Assembly (NCBI GenBank): GCA_948528155.1
Contig: CAOSZT010000012.1
Location: forward strand, 1 to 27,601
Direction of reading: 5' to 3'
Source: an uncultured Clostridia bacterium
Lineage (GTDB): Bacteria; Bacillota; Clostridia; TANB77; CAG-508
Length of the DNA stretch: 27,601 nucleotides
Part shown: piece by piece, positions 1 through 6,910 of the stretch
Numbering within the stretch: the first letter of the stretch is position 1
How the letters are laid out: each line of letters opens with the position of its first letter
Translations under genes and position numbers: made by a program
The notes under the pieces: model-generated
The model's input: the letters and a program-made list of their open reading frames with translations, nothing else
Told to the model about the DNA's origin: nothing
The model's database searches: none

Positions 1-43
1 TTTACATCAAATCTGCTTAAAATTTTTGTTCTTTTATTAACTC

Positions 44-115
44 TTGAAGGCTTGTCCTTCAATGTGTATAGGCGATGTGTGAACACTCGCTTTCCTGCCC
101 TCATTTATAATGAGG
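44..115 (-). ncRNA. Candidate structured RNA: three consecutive hairpins
   Basis: On the minus strand three compact hairpins follow one another: 99-115 (CCTCATT/AATGAGG, 3-nt loop), 72-90 (GCGA.TGT/ACATCGC with one bulge, TCAC loop) and 44-62 (TTGAAGG/CCTTCAA, 5-nt loop). None is followed directly by a long T run. The rest of 1-217 contains no gene that I can support. A 13-bp direct repeat (AATCTGCTTAAAA) lies at 10-22 and 190-202, bracketing the hairpins. This could be a leader or riboswitch for a gene left of the window, a small RNA, or an insertion scar. I do not recognise the family. Confidence 0.35.
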
Positions 116-217
116 TATTTTCTGTTTCAATAGTGCTTATGTCTACTCAATCAAATGTACTTATCATTAAATATTCTTAATTGAAAAATAATCTGCTTAA
201 AAATTGTATAATAGGAT

Positions 218-1096
218 TTAATTTTCTTCAATATCTTTTTTGCTATCTAGCTTTTTATTCTCTTCTAAATATTTATAATTAAGAGCATTTTTACTACTAA
301 TAATTGTTTCTCCAAGTTTTTGTTCTAAATCATTACGAGCAGTTTTTGCAACTTCTCCTCCTGCTCTAGCAATTTTTCTATTTGCCTTTAGTCCTTGTGG
401 TCTATGCTTTTTAGCAAGTTCACGAGTTGCAATTTCCCCTAAATCAGTTAAAGCAACTTCGACATCTGTCATGTTATCTCTTAATGATTCTTTTCTAATA
501 TTTTTATACTCTTTATATTCACTTGCCTTCATTCCTGACCAACTTTGATATATTTCATTAGTTAATATAGCATACTCATAATTTTGTTTAATTCCATTTT
601 CCTTCCATACATCTGTTAATTTTTTTCTATCTAAAATACCTTTTAATCGTGCTTCAATCCATTTGTCATCATATCCTCTACTTCTATAATAATCTATTGC
701 TCTATTTATAGCAATTTCTGGATCAAAAATTTCATTTATTCTGTCATTTCCCATTTGAGCAAGCCACAATTTAAATGGTTCTGCTTTTGAACTTGGTATA
801 GTTTCTATTAATCTCAGAATTCCTTTTGTGTCTAGTGTATCTGTTAAATAGTTTTTTCCATCTTTTTGAGACTTTATTTTCAGTGGTACGATATTTTCGT
901 ACAACTGACTTCCTTCTTCTGTTAGCTTTCTTTTTAAGTCCGACCAATATCTTTTAGGAATATTACTATCTGTTAAAGCTTTAATAACATCTACAACACT
1001 AAAATAATATTCTTCTTTTTCTGAATCCCAGACACTTCTTATTTCATTTCCTTCAAAGAGATTTGAAATTGTTTCTAATTTGTTATTATTATTCAT
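218..1096 (-). CDS. BRO-N / DinD-like protein
   Basis: A 292-aa protein with an N-terminal BRO-type domain (about residues 10-125). It has the FEGNEIRSVWD start, the aromatic YFSVVDVIKAL segment and the LRLIETIPSSKAEPFKLWLA segment typical of phage antirepressor and DNA-damage-inducible protein D (DinD) relatives. The middle (about 130-200) carries a conserved IDYYRSRGYDDKWIEARL block known from the same families, and the C-terminus is charged. A strong AAGGAGG ribosome site precedes the ATG. It sits 14 bp downstream of the gene at 1111-1497 and probably shares its promoter. In this family the BRO-N domain is thought to bind DNA; the actual target is unknown. Typical cargo of phages and ICEs. 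Confidence 0.8.
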   Translation of the reverse strand: MNNNNKLETISNLFEGNEIRSVWDSEKEEYYFSVVDVIKALTDSNIPKRYWSDLKRKLTEEGSQLYENIVPLKIKSQKDGKNYLTDTLDTKGILRLIETIPSSKAEPFKLWLAQMGNDRINEIFDPEIAINRAIDYYRSRGYDDKWIEARLKGILDRKKLTDVWKENGIKQNYEYAILTNEIYQSWSGMKASEYKEYKNIRKESLRDNMTDVEVALTDLGEIATRELAKKHRPQGLKANRKIARAGGEVAKTARNDLEQKLGETIISSKNALNYKYLEENKKLDSKKDIEEN

Positions 1097-1110
1097 ACAA
1101 GAATACCTCC

Positions 1111-1497
1111 TTATATATGTTTTGTTCTGTTTACAAAAGCACTCTTCAATGCTTCTAACATTTGCTGACTTCTTAGTTCTCTTTGTCTTTTATTTTCTAT
1201 ATATTCTTCAATTGTCCATTTTTTCAATTTTGATAAAACTAACTTTTTATTTTGATTTAATAAATCAATAATATTTTTTATCATAACTATCTCTTCGTAA
1301 GTCATTTCTTTATTTGATAAAAATTGTGTATCTAACATCAATTCATACCTTACTTTTTTTTCTAAACAAATTGGTTTCGCAATAATAATAAATCCTCCGA
1401 TTTGCACTAAAAAATCACATGAACTGAAATTAGTTTTTACTTTATAACCTTCTATTGCATTTTTTATAATTTCTTTTTTTAGTTCTGTTAAATTCAT
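1111..1497 (-). CDS. Hypothetical protein, 128 aa, partner of the BRO gene
   Basis: I do not recognise this family. The N-terminal half (residues 1-65) has alternating hydrophobic strands (FLVQIGGFIIIAKPI, VRYELMLDTQFL). The C-terminal half is helical and strongly charged, ending in a basic tail. No signal peptide or membrane segment is visible. A ribosome site (AAGGAAGTG) precedes the ATG, and a near-perfect promoter lies 29 bases further upstream (1526-1554). It is the first gene of a two-gene operon with the BRO-N protein, which suggests a regulatory pair, but that is inference. Confidence 0.65.
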   Translation of the reverse strand: MNLTELKKEIIKNAIEGYKVKTNFSSCDFLVQIGGFIIIAKPICLEKKVRYELMLDTQFLSNKEMTYEEIVMIKNIIDLLNQNKKLVLSKLKKWTIEEYIENKRQRELRSQQMLEALKSAFVNRTKHI

Positions 1498-1525
1498 ATT
1501 ATCACTTCCTTAATTATTTTTACAT

Positions 1526-1554
1526 ATTATATAATATTTTTCGTTTGTTGTCAA
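1526..1554 (-). promoter_or_regulatory. Sigma-70 promoter with overlapping inverted repeat
   Basis: TTGACA (1549-1554), a 17-base spacer and TATAAT (1526-1531), reading towards 1497. The -35 box lies inside a small inverted repeat GTTTG-TTGT-CAAAC, and a direct repeat AAACGAA occurs on either side of it. These are plausible repressor sites for the downstream BRO-N operon. Confidence 0.75.
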
Positions 1555-1611
1555 ACATTCGTTTTGTATTGCTGGATTTTTTTATACTACTATTTCTTCT
1601 CCGTTTTATAA

Positions 1612-1654
1612 AAATTTATAGCACGAATTATAATAAAATCCGTGCTATAAATTT
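1612..1654. terminator. Bidirectional hairpin terminator
   Basis: A 14-bp perfect inverted repeat (AAATTTATAGCACG / CGTGCTATAAATTT) with a 15-base AT-rich loop. It overlaps the stop codon of the acetyltransferase gene at 1653 and separates it from the BRO operon promoter. Confidence 0.7.
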
Positions 1655-2138
1655 AACTCTCAAAATAGAATGCTAACCTTGAATTATCTCTAATATATTT
1701 TTCTTCAAAATTATTTTTTGTAAAATTTTTTATAGTATTTCTCCAAAATTTCTGAGCTCTTTGATTTTTTGCTAATGTTCTAACTTCCCATTTTCCTTTA
1801 TATAGCTGAAACATTTTATTTGCCATAAATGTACCTGCTCCCATTTTTCTATACTTGTTAAAAACAAAAAATTCAGCTATTTCGTTCATATTTTCTTCAT
1901 TATATCTCTGTAAAACAAAACCTGCTAATTCATTATCACATTTTAATATATATGGATGTCTATTTTCCTCTTGCCAGTACTTTTCAACATATTTATTCAT
2001 TACATATAATCCAGAATCTAGCATTGTAAATGTTGCTGTTTCATCTTCAAAAAAGCTAAGCTCATATGTATATAATTGCATTAAATTATATATTATATTT
2101 TTGTCTTTTTCATTGACTTTTATTAAATTAAATTCCAT
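1653..2138 (-). CDS. GNAT-family N-acetyltransferase
   Basis: About 161 aa with the GNAT layout: N-terminal IIYNLMQLYTYELSFF, central strand NELAGFVLQR, then NEIAEFFVFNKYRKMGAGTFMANK, which corresponds to the acetyl-CoA binding R/Q-x-x-G-x-G/A loop (here RKMGAG), and a C-terminal KWEVRTLAKNQRAQKFWRN block. I chose the ATG at 2138 because AAGGTGG lies 8 bases upstream; an upstream GTG at 2150 overlaps that ribosome site. It is 14 bp downstream of the HAD gene. Substrate unknown. Confidence 0.82.
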   Translation of the reverse strand: MEFNLIKVNEKDKNIIYNLMQLYTYELSFFEDETATFTMLDSGLYVMNKYVEKYWQEENRHPYILKCDNELAGFVLQRYNEENMNEIAEFFVFNKYRKMGAGTFMANKMFQLYKGKWEVRTLAKNQRAQKFWRNTIKNFTKNNFEEKYIRDNSRLAFYFES

Positions 2139-2152
2139 TTTATCTTCCACCT

Positions 2153-2746
2153 TTATTTCAAAATTTTCTTTATATCTTCAATATTATTGAATAATATTCC
2201 CTTTAATCCAATATCATTAGCACTTATTATATTTCTTTTAGTATCATCTATTAAAATTGATTTCTCTATATCTAAATTATATTTTTCAATTAACTTTTGA
2301 TAAATCTCAACATTCGGCTTACTTATATTTTCAAAACAAGAGAATACTCCTCCATCTGCTACTTGTATTATTTCAAAACTATCCTTAATATAGTTATAAG
2401 TATCTTTTGTTATATTTGAACACAAATATATTTTATATCCCTTTTGTTTTAAACTTTTATAGTATTCTATCATTTCTTGTTTTGGTGGTAACATATATTT
2501 TAAATTTTTTTTGCTAAGTATCTGTTCTATTTCTCTTTTATATTTTTGATTTTCCTTAACTAAATATTCTATTAATTCACTATTAGTTATAAACCCATTT
2601 AAGCAATCTTTCCATTTCTGATTATGAAAAATTATATCGTTTAATTCTTTTCTTTTACTATCTTCTATATTTAGTTTGTCTAAATACGTTTTTGGATTGT
2701 AGTCAAGCAACACTCCACCTATATCAAATATTATATTTCTTATCAT
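2153..2746 (-). CDS. HAD-superfamily hydrolase
   Basis: A 197-aa protein of the YihX / alpha-phosphoglucomutase-like HAD type. Motif I is FDIGGVLLD (residues 7-15), where the nucleophile Asp is followed by I-G-G as is common in this branch. Motif II is YLCSN (about 104-108). The conserved Lys is in ISKPNVEIY and motif IV is LIDDTKRN (about 165-172). Length and motif spacing fit a complete protein. It probably dephosphorylates a small phosphorylated metabolite in the cytoplasm; the substrate cannot be read from the sequence. It is close upstream of the GNAT gene. Confidence 0.85.
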   Translation of the reverse strand: MIRNIIFDIGGVLLDYNPKTYLDKLNIEDSKRKELNDIIFHNQKWKDCLNGFITNSELIEYLVKENQKYKREIEQILSKKNLKYMLPPKQEMIEYYKSLKQKGYKIYLCSNITKDTYNYIKDSFEIIQVADGGVFSCFENISKPNVEIYQKLIEKYNLDIEKSILIDDTKRNIISANDIGLKGILFNNIEDIKKILK

Positions 2747-2832
2747 ATTTACTCTCTTTCTTAATTTTTAATAATATAGCTATTCGTTATCTTTTAATTT
2801 ATATTTAACATCTAAAATGTTTTCTTTTTTAT

Positions 2833-2985
2833 CTACGTGAATAAGTATGTTTCTTTTTTAAAGGGCAAAAAGTAACCTTTTTCTTCTTCTTTAAAATTAT
2901 CTATTACAATTTTTTGAATATTGTATATATCATTAACATCATTAGTAGTGCATTTCTTTATTATAATTTTCTTTTCACCTTCCAC
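2833..2985 (-). pseudogene. N-terminal fragment of a GNAT acetyltransferase
   Basis: About 50 codons resembling the first part of a GNAT domain (CTTNDVNDIYNIQKIVIDNF, then KGYFLPFKKETYL). The gene then stops, far short of the usual 150-170 aa, and the acetyl-CoA motif is missing. GTG at 2985 is the likely start because GGAGG lies 8 bases before it and overlaps the end of the upstream gene. In another frame, the bases after the break read as the tail of a different gene (ILIHVDKKENILDV, stopping near 2770), so this looks like a deletion junction. Confidence 0.55.
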
Positions 2986-2989
2986 TCTA

Positions 2990-3568
2990 TTATCCTCCAT
3001 ATCTATTAATAAGCAACTCTCTAAAATATTCAGCTGGATAAATATATTCCTTTTTTCCATTTACATTTTTAGTAGTCAAATAATTCCAATTAAAGTCTTT
3101 GTTTATTTTTACTGAATTTAATACATTCTTATTTATATATTCATAAAATCTATATCCATCATCTGCATATTGAAATTGATTATGATTAAGTGATGCAATA
3201 ATACTTTTATTGGTTAATTTTTCAAAGGCACAAGTTGGATAATCGGCATATAATTTTTCTAATAATTTTAACATGTTTTTATCTTTTCTATATAACTCAT
3301 TTAAATATATTGCAATGCCATTAGCAATCCATTTTATTTCTTCATTTTTTATATCAAATAAAAATAATGCTAACTTACTTGCAAAATTTACAGCTTGTAT
3401 ACATTTTCTACCATCAAAATAAAATAATTTCAATCCCCACTCTAATAATTCATCACCTGATTGCTCTTCAATTACTTTGTTTGCCATTATATTATTGAAT
3501 GCTGATAATTCATTTGGCATTGGTATATTTAATTCTTTTATTGTTTGTTTTGTTGCATATAATATCAT
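2990..3568 (-). CDS. DUF6933-like protein
   Basis: A 192-aa soluble protein starting MILYATKQTIKELNIPMP, with KLFYFDGRKCIQAVNFASKLALFLFDIKNEEIK following. This pattern (a short-peptide start, then 'W-G-x-K-L-F-Y-F-D-x-R-K') matches what I know of the DUF6933 family; its biochemical role is not established. It has no catalytic motif that I can name. The ATG is 3 bp after the stop of the preceding fragment (3571). Intact in this window. Confidence 0.6.
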   Translation of the reverse strand: MILYATKQTIKELNIPMPNELSAFNNIMANKVIEEQSGDELLEWGLKLFYFDGRKCIQAVNFASKLALFLFDIKNEEIKWIANGIAIYLNELYRKDKNMLKLLEKLYADYPTCAFEKLTNKSIIASLNHNQFQYADDGYRFYEYINKNVLNSVKINKDFNWNYLTTKNVNGKKEYIYPAEYFRELLINRYGG

Positions 3569-3570
3569 AT

Positions 3571-3884
3571 CTAAACTCCGTTTTCTTTTACTTTTTCATA
3601 TATATTTTTCCAACTATCAACTCTATATAAATCTGTTTTATCATTTATATTACCTTTACTACTAAATAATATAGTTTCAATTCCTAATTCATTGACTTTT
3701 TTACAGTTTGCTTTGTTCTTTTTAATGGAGAGCAAAAGCAAATATCAAAATCAGATGGAAAATTTTTTGATTTTTCCTTAGTATCTTTTAAACCTTTTTT
3801 ACTTAATTCACAATCAACTTGCCCTTGTAGTAATCTTTTCTCATTATAAACACTTTCTGCATGACGAATTAATGTAATTTTCAT
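3571..3884 (-). pseudogene. Histidine phosphatase N-terminus joined to a foreign C-terminus
   Basis: The ATG at 3884 follows GGGAGGAGC. The first 66 residues are a histidine phosphatase start: LIRHAESVYN (catalytic RHx motif), then LLQGQVDCELSKKG and FCSPLKRTKQT. The frame stops at 3684. From about 3690 to 3571 a second frame reads NELGIETILFSSKGNIND...DLYRVDSWKNIYEKVK, which resembles the last 40 residues of a HAD-type hydrolase rather than a phosphatase. The junction lies at an A6 run (AAAAAAG). The most likely explanation is a deletion fusing two neighbouring genes. A -1 slip on A-AAA-AAG would join the frames, but the protein would still be a chimera. Confidence 0.6.
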
Positions 3885-3943
3885 AATTATATTGCTCCTC
3901 CCTAACATTACTTTATCTTTTTGATTTATAGAAAAACAATTTT

Positions 3944-4342
3944 CTAATCATTTTCAATTATCTCTACTAAAATTCCATCTGGATCATTAATAAAGAAATA
4001 TGATTTTCCTAGTCTCCCTATCTTTATATCTACACTTTCACAAATACTATTTTGTAATACAAATTCTTTTGCTTGTTCAATATTTTGTACTCCTAATGCA
4101 AAATGCTTTGTTCCTAGTATTGGCAAATCTGTTGCTGTTGTTTTAGCTGTCTCTGGTAATTTTTCATATTCTTTATAGCAAAATATTTCTAAAACTGTAT
4201 TATTTAGTTTTAACATATTTATTTTTATACTTTCATCTTCTGCTTTCCAAGATTTAAACTCTTTAAATCCAAACTTTTTATAAAATTCTATACTCTTTTC
4301 AACATTTGTTACACTTATTGCAACATGATTTATATTAAACAT
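3944..4342 (-). CDS. Glyoxalase/VOC superfamily protein
   Basis: A 132-aa vicinal-oxygen-chelate protein with paired beta-alpha-beta-beta-beta modules: INHVAISVTNVEKSIEFYKKFGF (His at residue 6), VLEIFCY (Glu near 52), GTKHFALGVQNIEQAKEFV and FINDPDGILVEIIE (Glu near 128). The His/Glu positions are those that bind metal in this superfamily. It could be a glyoxalase, a dioxygenase relative or a drug-binding resistance protein. AGGAGATG lies upstream of the ATG. Confidence 0.8.
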   Translation of the reverse strand: MFNINHVAISVTNVEKSIEFYKKFGFKEFKSWKAEDESIKINMLKLNNTVLEIFCYKEYEKLPETAKTTATDLPILGTKHFALGVQNIEQAKEFVLQNSICESVDIKIGRLGKSYFFINDPDGILVEIIEND

Positions 4343-4439
4343 AGTTTTGTCATCTCCTATTATTTTTTTCTTTATTTATATCACAACTTTACAATTTTTC
4401 ATAGTGTTTTTCCAATATTTACAAAACATATTTATCCTT

Positions 4440-4566
4440 ACATTTGCTTAATTGCCACAAAATCTCCAATATAAATAATGTCAAGAGCGAGTGATAACGA
4501 GTTTATTTACTCTTGATATTGTTTCTATTGGAGATTAGAATTGCTTTTCAAATGTATGTGGCAAAT
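4440..4566. repeat. Long imperfect inverted repeat with crossing outer stems
   Basis: Arms 4461-4487 and 4510-4536 are complementary over 27 bp with three mismatches and a 22-base loop. Outside them, 4440-4446 (ACATTTG) can pair with 4549-4555, and 4452-4459 (TTGCCACA) can pair with 4557-4564; these two pairings cross. It could be a structured RNA, a MITE-like insertion or a recombination site. A further 8-bp inverted repeat (TTTTTGAC/GTCAAAAA) is at 4576-4607. Between 4343 and 5212 I see no intact gene. Confidence 0.5.
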
Positions 4567-4859
4567 TTTTCAATATTTTTGACCTACATAATTTTATAAG
4601 TCAAAAAATCCTAAAATTTTGACCTATAAAAAAATAGACATCAGCATATATCTACTGACACCTAATTTTATAAAGATTCTCTATAACTCATTTTAATAAA
4701 TTCTTTCTAATACTTGAAATATATAACTTTACATCATATCTACAAACCAACACAGCCTATACCTGTTATGCTTACAGTAGATACAATCTCAATTTTCGTA
4801 GTACTTCAAACACTTTCCTCGATTTTCTAAAAAACATTTTATGTGTTTCCACTTACCAC

Positions 4860-5060
4860 TTAAGCAATTACTTTAACTTTCACACCTAAATTTTGATGTT
4901 TTTCTTTACCAAATTTGCCTTTGGGCTCAAAAGTTATAATCTCTGAAACCATATCAAAATCAAGTATTAGCTGTCTTGCTTTAGTTGTAGCACTGCCACG
5001 CATTCCACATGTGTGGTGGTCACTCCGTTGAGTGGTAGTCCTCAATGTGGTATCCTGACG
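4860..5060 (-). other. Degenerate coding remnant containing a rumA-like 3' end (possible ICE attachment scar)
   Basis: In one minus-strand frame, about 4970-5045 reads GLPLNGVTTTHVECVAVLQL followed by KQDS and a stop. The T-HVE-x-V-x-L pattern is the C-terminal signature of TrmA/RumA-type rRNA uracil methyltransferases. In streptococci the 3' end of rumA is a well-known ICE integration site. The other frame carries LILDFDMVSEIITFEPKGKF and ends LGVKVKVIA at 4860, with codon use that looks coding. The 14-mer ATTATAACTTTTGA occurs on both sides of the fragment (near 4935 and 5073). I read this as a scar, not a working gene. Confidence 0.35.
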
Positions 5061-5212
5061 GTTGATAGGTCAAAAGTTATAATTCTACATTTAGCATAAC
5101 CTTTACATGAACTTCATTCTGTATATTTTTAGACAAACTGCCATCTTTCTCTTTTTCAAATCTAGTGAAATTTTGCATACTTATTTCAATGTTCTTTTAT
5201 TTTTCAAAATAT

Positions 5213-5249
5213 AAATAAGTGAAAGAGTTTTTTACCCCTTCACTTATTT
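5213..5249. terminator. Terminator after the sigma-factor gene
   Basis: AAATAAGTGAAGGGG pairs with CTCTTTCACTTATTT (about 14 bp including G-T pairs) around a short A-rich loop. It lies 28 bp after the stop of the sigma-like gene. On the plus strand it also has a T run in the loop, so it may act both ways. Confidence 0.6.
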
Positions 5250-5276
5250 GCTCACAAAAGTCGATTTTGTCCTCCC

Positions 5277-5732
5277 CTATTTTTCAAAAAATTTTTTTAT
5301 TTTTTTCAATCCTAATTGGAGGCTCTTTTCTATTTGTCTTTTTTGTACTTTTTCAAGTTTCGCAACATCTCTTATTGTGATTTCATTTATAATATGTAAA
5401 TCTATTCTTCTGTATTGTGTTTCTGTCAAATCTTTTAGTGCATCTCTCATCTTTCCTTTATCAATATTTTTTATAACTATTTCTTCAACACTTTCTATTG
5501 GATTAAATGCTCTATTATAAACATCTTCTTCTGTTAATGCTGATTGCTCTAAATGTCTACTTGTCTCATTTTTTATTTTTATGTATGCTTTTTTTGAGTT
5601 CATATAAATATCAAATATTTCTTTGTCTATTTCAATTCTACACTCATGTTCTGCACTATCTATAAAAGATATATAATATTTATCTTCATTTTCTATATAT
5701 TCTAAAGTATAACTATCTACTTCGTATTGCAC
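5277..5732 (-). CDS. Sigma-70-like factor / region-4 regulator
   Basis: A 151-aa protein. Residues 1-60 form a beta-rich N-terminal part (YYISFIDSAEHECRIEID). From about 85 there is a helical segment leading to a sigma-70 region 4-like helix-turn-helix: ALKDLTETQYRRIDLHIINEI, then TIRDVAKLEKVQKRQIEKSLQLGLKKIKKF. Small proteins of this kind are common in ICEs and conjugative plasmids of Firmicutes, where they are annotated as sigma factors. The start is GTG with AGGAGG 7 bases upstream. A 10-bp hairpin (5746-5772) abuts this ribosome site. Confidence 0.72.
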   Translation of the reverse strand: MQYEVDSYTLEYIENEDKYYISFIDSAEHECRIEIDKEIFDIYMNSKKAYIKIKNETSRHLEQSALTEEDVYNRAFNPIESVEEIVIKNIDKGKMRDALKDLTETQYRRIDLHIINEITIRDVAKLEKVQKRQIEKSLQLGLKKIKKFFEK

Positions 5733-5745
5733 TATATTTCCTCCT

Positions 5746-5772
5746 ATTCATTTCAATTTTTTTGAAATGAAT
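5746..5772 (-). promoter_or_regulatory. Hairpin abutting the ribosome site of the sigma-like gene
   Basis: Perfect 10-bp inverted repeat ATTCATTTCA / TGAAATGAAT with a 7-base loop. On the minus strand it ends exactly one base before AGGAGG. It could be a leader hairpin affecting translation or a DNA operator. Confidence 0.45.
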
Positions 5773-6140
5773 AAGGTGGTCCGCGACAGTGCATAGTCAA
5801 TTTTTCTACCATATAAAACTCCTAAAAGAAAATTGACTTAACAATTTCTTAAAGGAGTTCATTTTTAGGGGATATTTGCAACTCATCAACGTCCGAAATA
5901 TTTATTGCGATTTTCCTTTGTTTACTAATAATCTTTTGATTAGTCTCCTTTTAGACCTTGATAAGTTATGAAGATTATATTTTCCTTTAGTATCTTTGTG
6001 TTTTACGGGTTAAAAAGGGCTATCAAAAGGTCAAAAAAGGCTACATTTTTATAATTTGACATAAATTTCCATTTGTATTGATTTTACATAATGTTTGTGC
6101 TATAATATCTTTGTATTTAAAACATTTGTGGAGGTTAGCA
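5753..6140. other. Divergent intergenic region between the sigma-like and Spo0A-like genes
   Basis: No full gene is visible in these roughly 390 bases. They hold a second long hairpin at 5817-5859 (arms around AACTCCT/AGGAGTT continuing through AAGAAATTG/CAATTTTCTT). There is also a possible 19-codon minus-strand ORF at 5753-5812 (MVEKLTMHCRGPPYSFQKN) with AGGAG 6 bases before its ATG. Upstream of that, a short in-frame stretch INISDVDELQIS lacks a standard start codon. These may be remnants of a deleted gene. The plus-strand promoter is listed separately. Confidence 0.4.
6078..6106 (+). promoter_or_regulatory. Promoter of the Spo0A-like gene
   Basis: TTGATT (6078-6083), a 17-base spacer and TATAAT (6101-6106) on the plus strand. 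The start codon at 6141 is 35 bases downstream of the -10 box and is preceded by GGAGG. Confidence 0.7.
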
Positions 6141-6859
6141 ATGCTTAAAGTTCTAATAGCTGATGAGGATCTTGAAGCTAATTCAACTTGCTGTCAGTAT
6201 CTTGCAAATGATAAAAACCTAGATGTAATGAGTACAAGTAGTGGTATTAATACTTTAAACAAATATCACAAGATTCACCCCAATATTTTAGTAATAAATT
6301 CTGATTTTAAAGATAAAAGATATACTGAAATAATTAATGAACTATCATCTACATCTAAAGAAAGAAAAAATTGTAATATAATCCTTACAGTAAAAGATAA
6401 TACTGAAAAATTAGAATTAGATTTTATGGCAAAAATATATAAATTGTTTTATTGCCCTTTAGACTATAAAATATAAAAGAAGGAATTGAACAATACAATT
6501 TAGATAATATAATTTTTTATGAGCCTAATGAAGATAATTTGAGAGCATTATTTTATAAGTTAAATCTTTATAATGAACGTTTAGGCTCTGTTTATCTAAA
6601 ATATGCAATTATAAGATGTTACAATAATCCTACTCTCATAAATTCTTTAAGCTCTATTTTCGAGTTAGTTGCTGAAGAATTTAAACTTTCTTATAATTCT
6701 GTTAGACCTGCAATGAGAAATGCTCTAAAATCTGTAAACGATTATAGAAATATCATAGGAAATAAAGGCATTTTTAAACTTTTTGAAAATGAAGAATCAA
6801 TTACACCGAAAAATTTTATACGTATTATTACTACCTATTATTTGAAACAAAAAAAGTAA
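6141..6859 (+). pseudogene. Spo0A-like response regulator with an internal frameshift
   Basis: The first frame (6141-6476) is a receiver-like domain: MLKVLIADED with the acidic pair, then HPNILVINSDF at the position of the phosphorylation strand. It stops at TAA 6474. A second frame continues seamlessly (KEGIEQYNLDNIIFYEPNED) and contains a Spo0A C-terminal-type DNA-binding domain: LYNERLGSVYLKYAIIRCYN, FELVAEEFKLSYNSVRPAMR and a C-terminal helix to 6859. Joining needs a -1 shift at the A4 run 6468-6471 (one missing A). The reconstruction has about 239 residues, near the usual Spo0A length. It is the only plus-strand gene, which fits a late insertion or an independently transcribed regulator. 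It may be a true mutation, a -1 frameshift or a homopolymer sequencing error. Confidence 0.65.
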
Positions 6860-6906
6860 AAGAAATAAGTAAAAAATCATAATTGATTAAACTTATTTCT
6901 TTTTTG
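6859..6906. terminator. Bidirectional terminator between convergent genes
   Basis: AAAGAAATAAGT / ACTTATTTCTTT, a 12-bp stem with a 20-base loop, followed on the plus strand by TTTTTTG TTTTTT. It lies between the convergent Spo0A-like gene and the pseudo-receiver gene. Confidence 0.75.
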
Positions 6907-6910
6907 TTTT

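Noticed and set aside
1080..1271. Plus-strand hydrophobic open frames across the window
   Set aside because: AT-rich minus-strand genes give Leu/Ile/Phe/Ser-rich antisense frames. None has a convincing ribosome site or domain.
4860..5045. A 61-aa minus-strand protein (with an in-frame CGG) as a real gene
   Set aside because: Its first half is better explained as an off-frame reading of the rumA-like end. Only the last 35 codons look coding, so I list it as a remnant.
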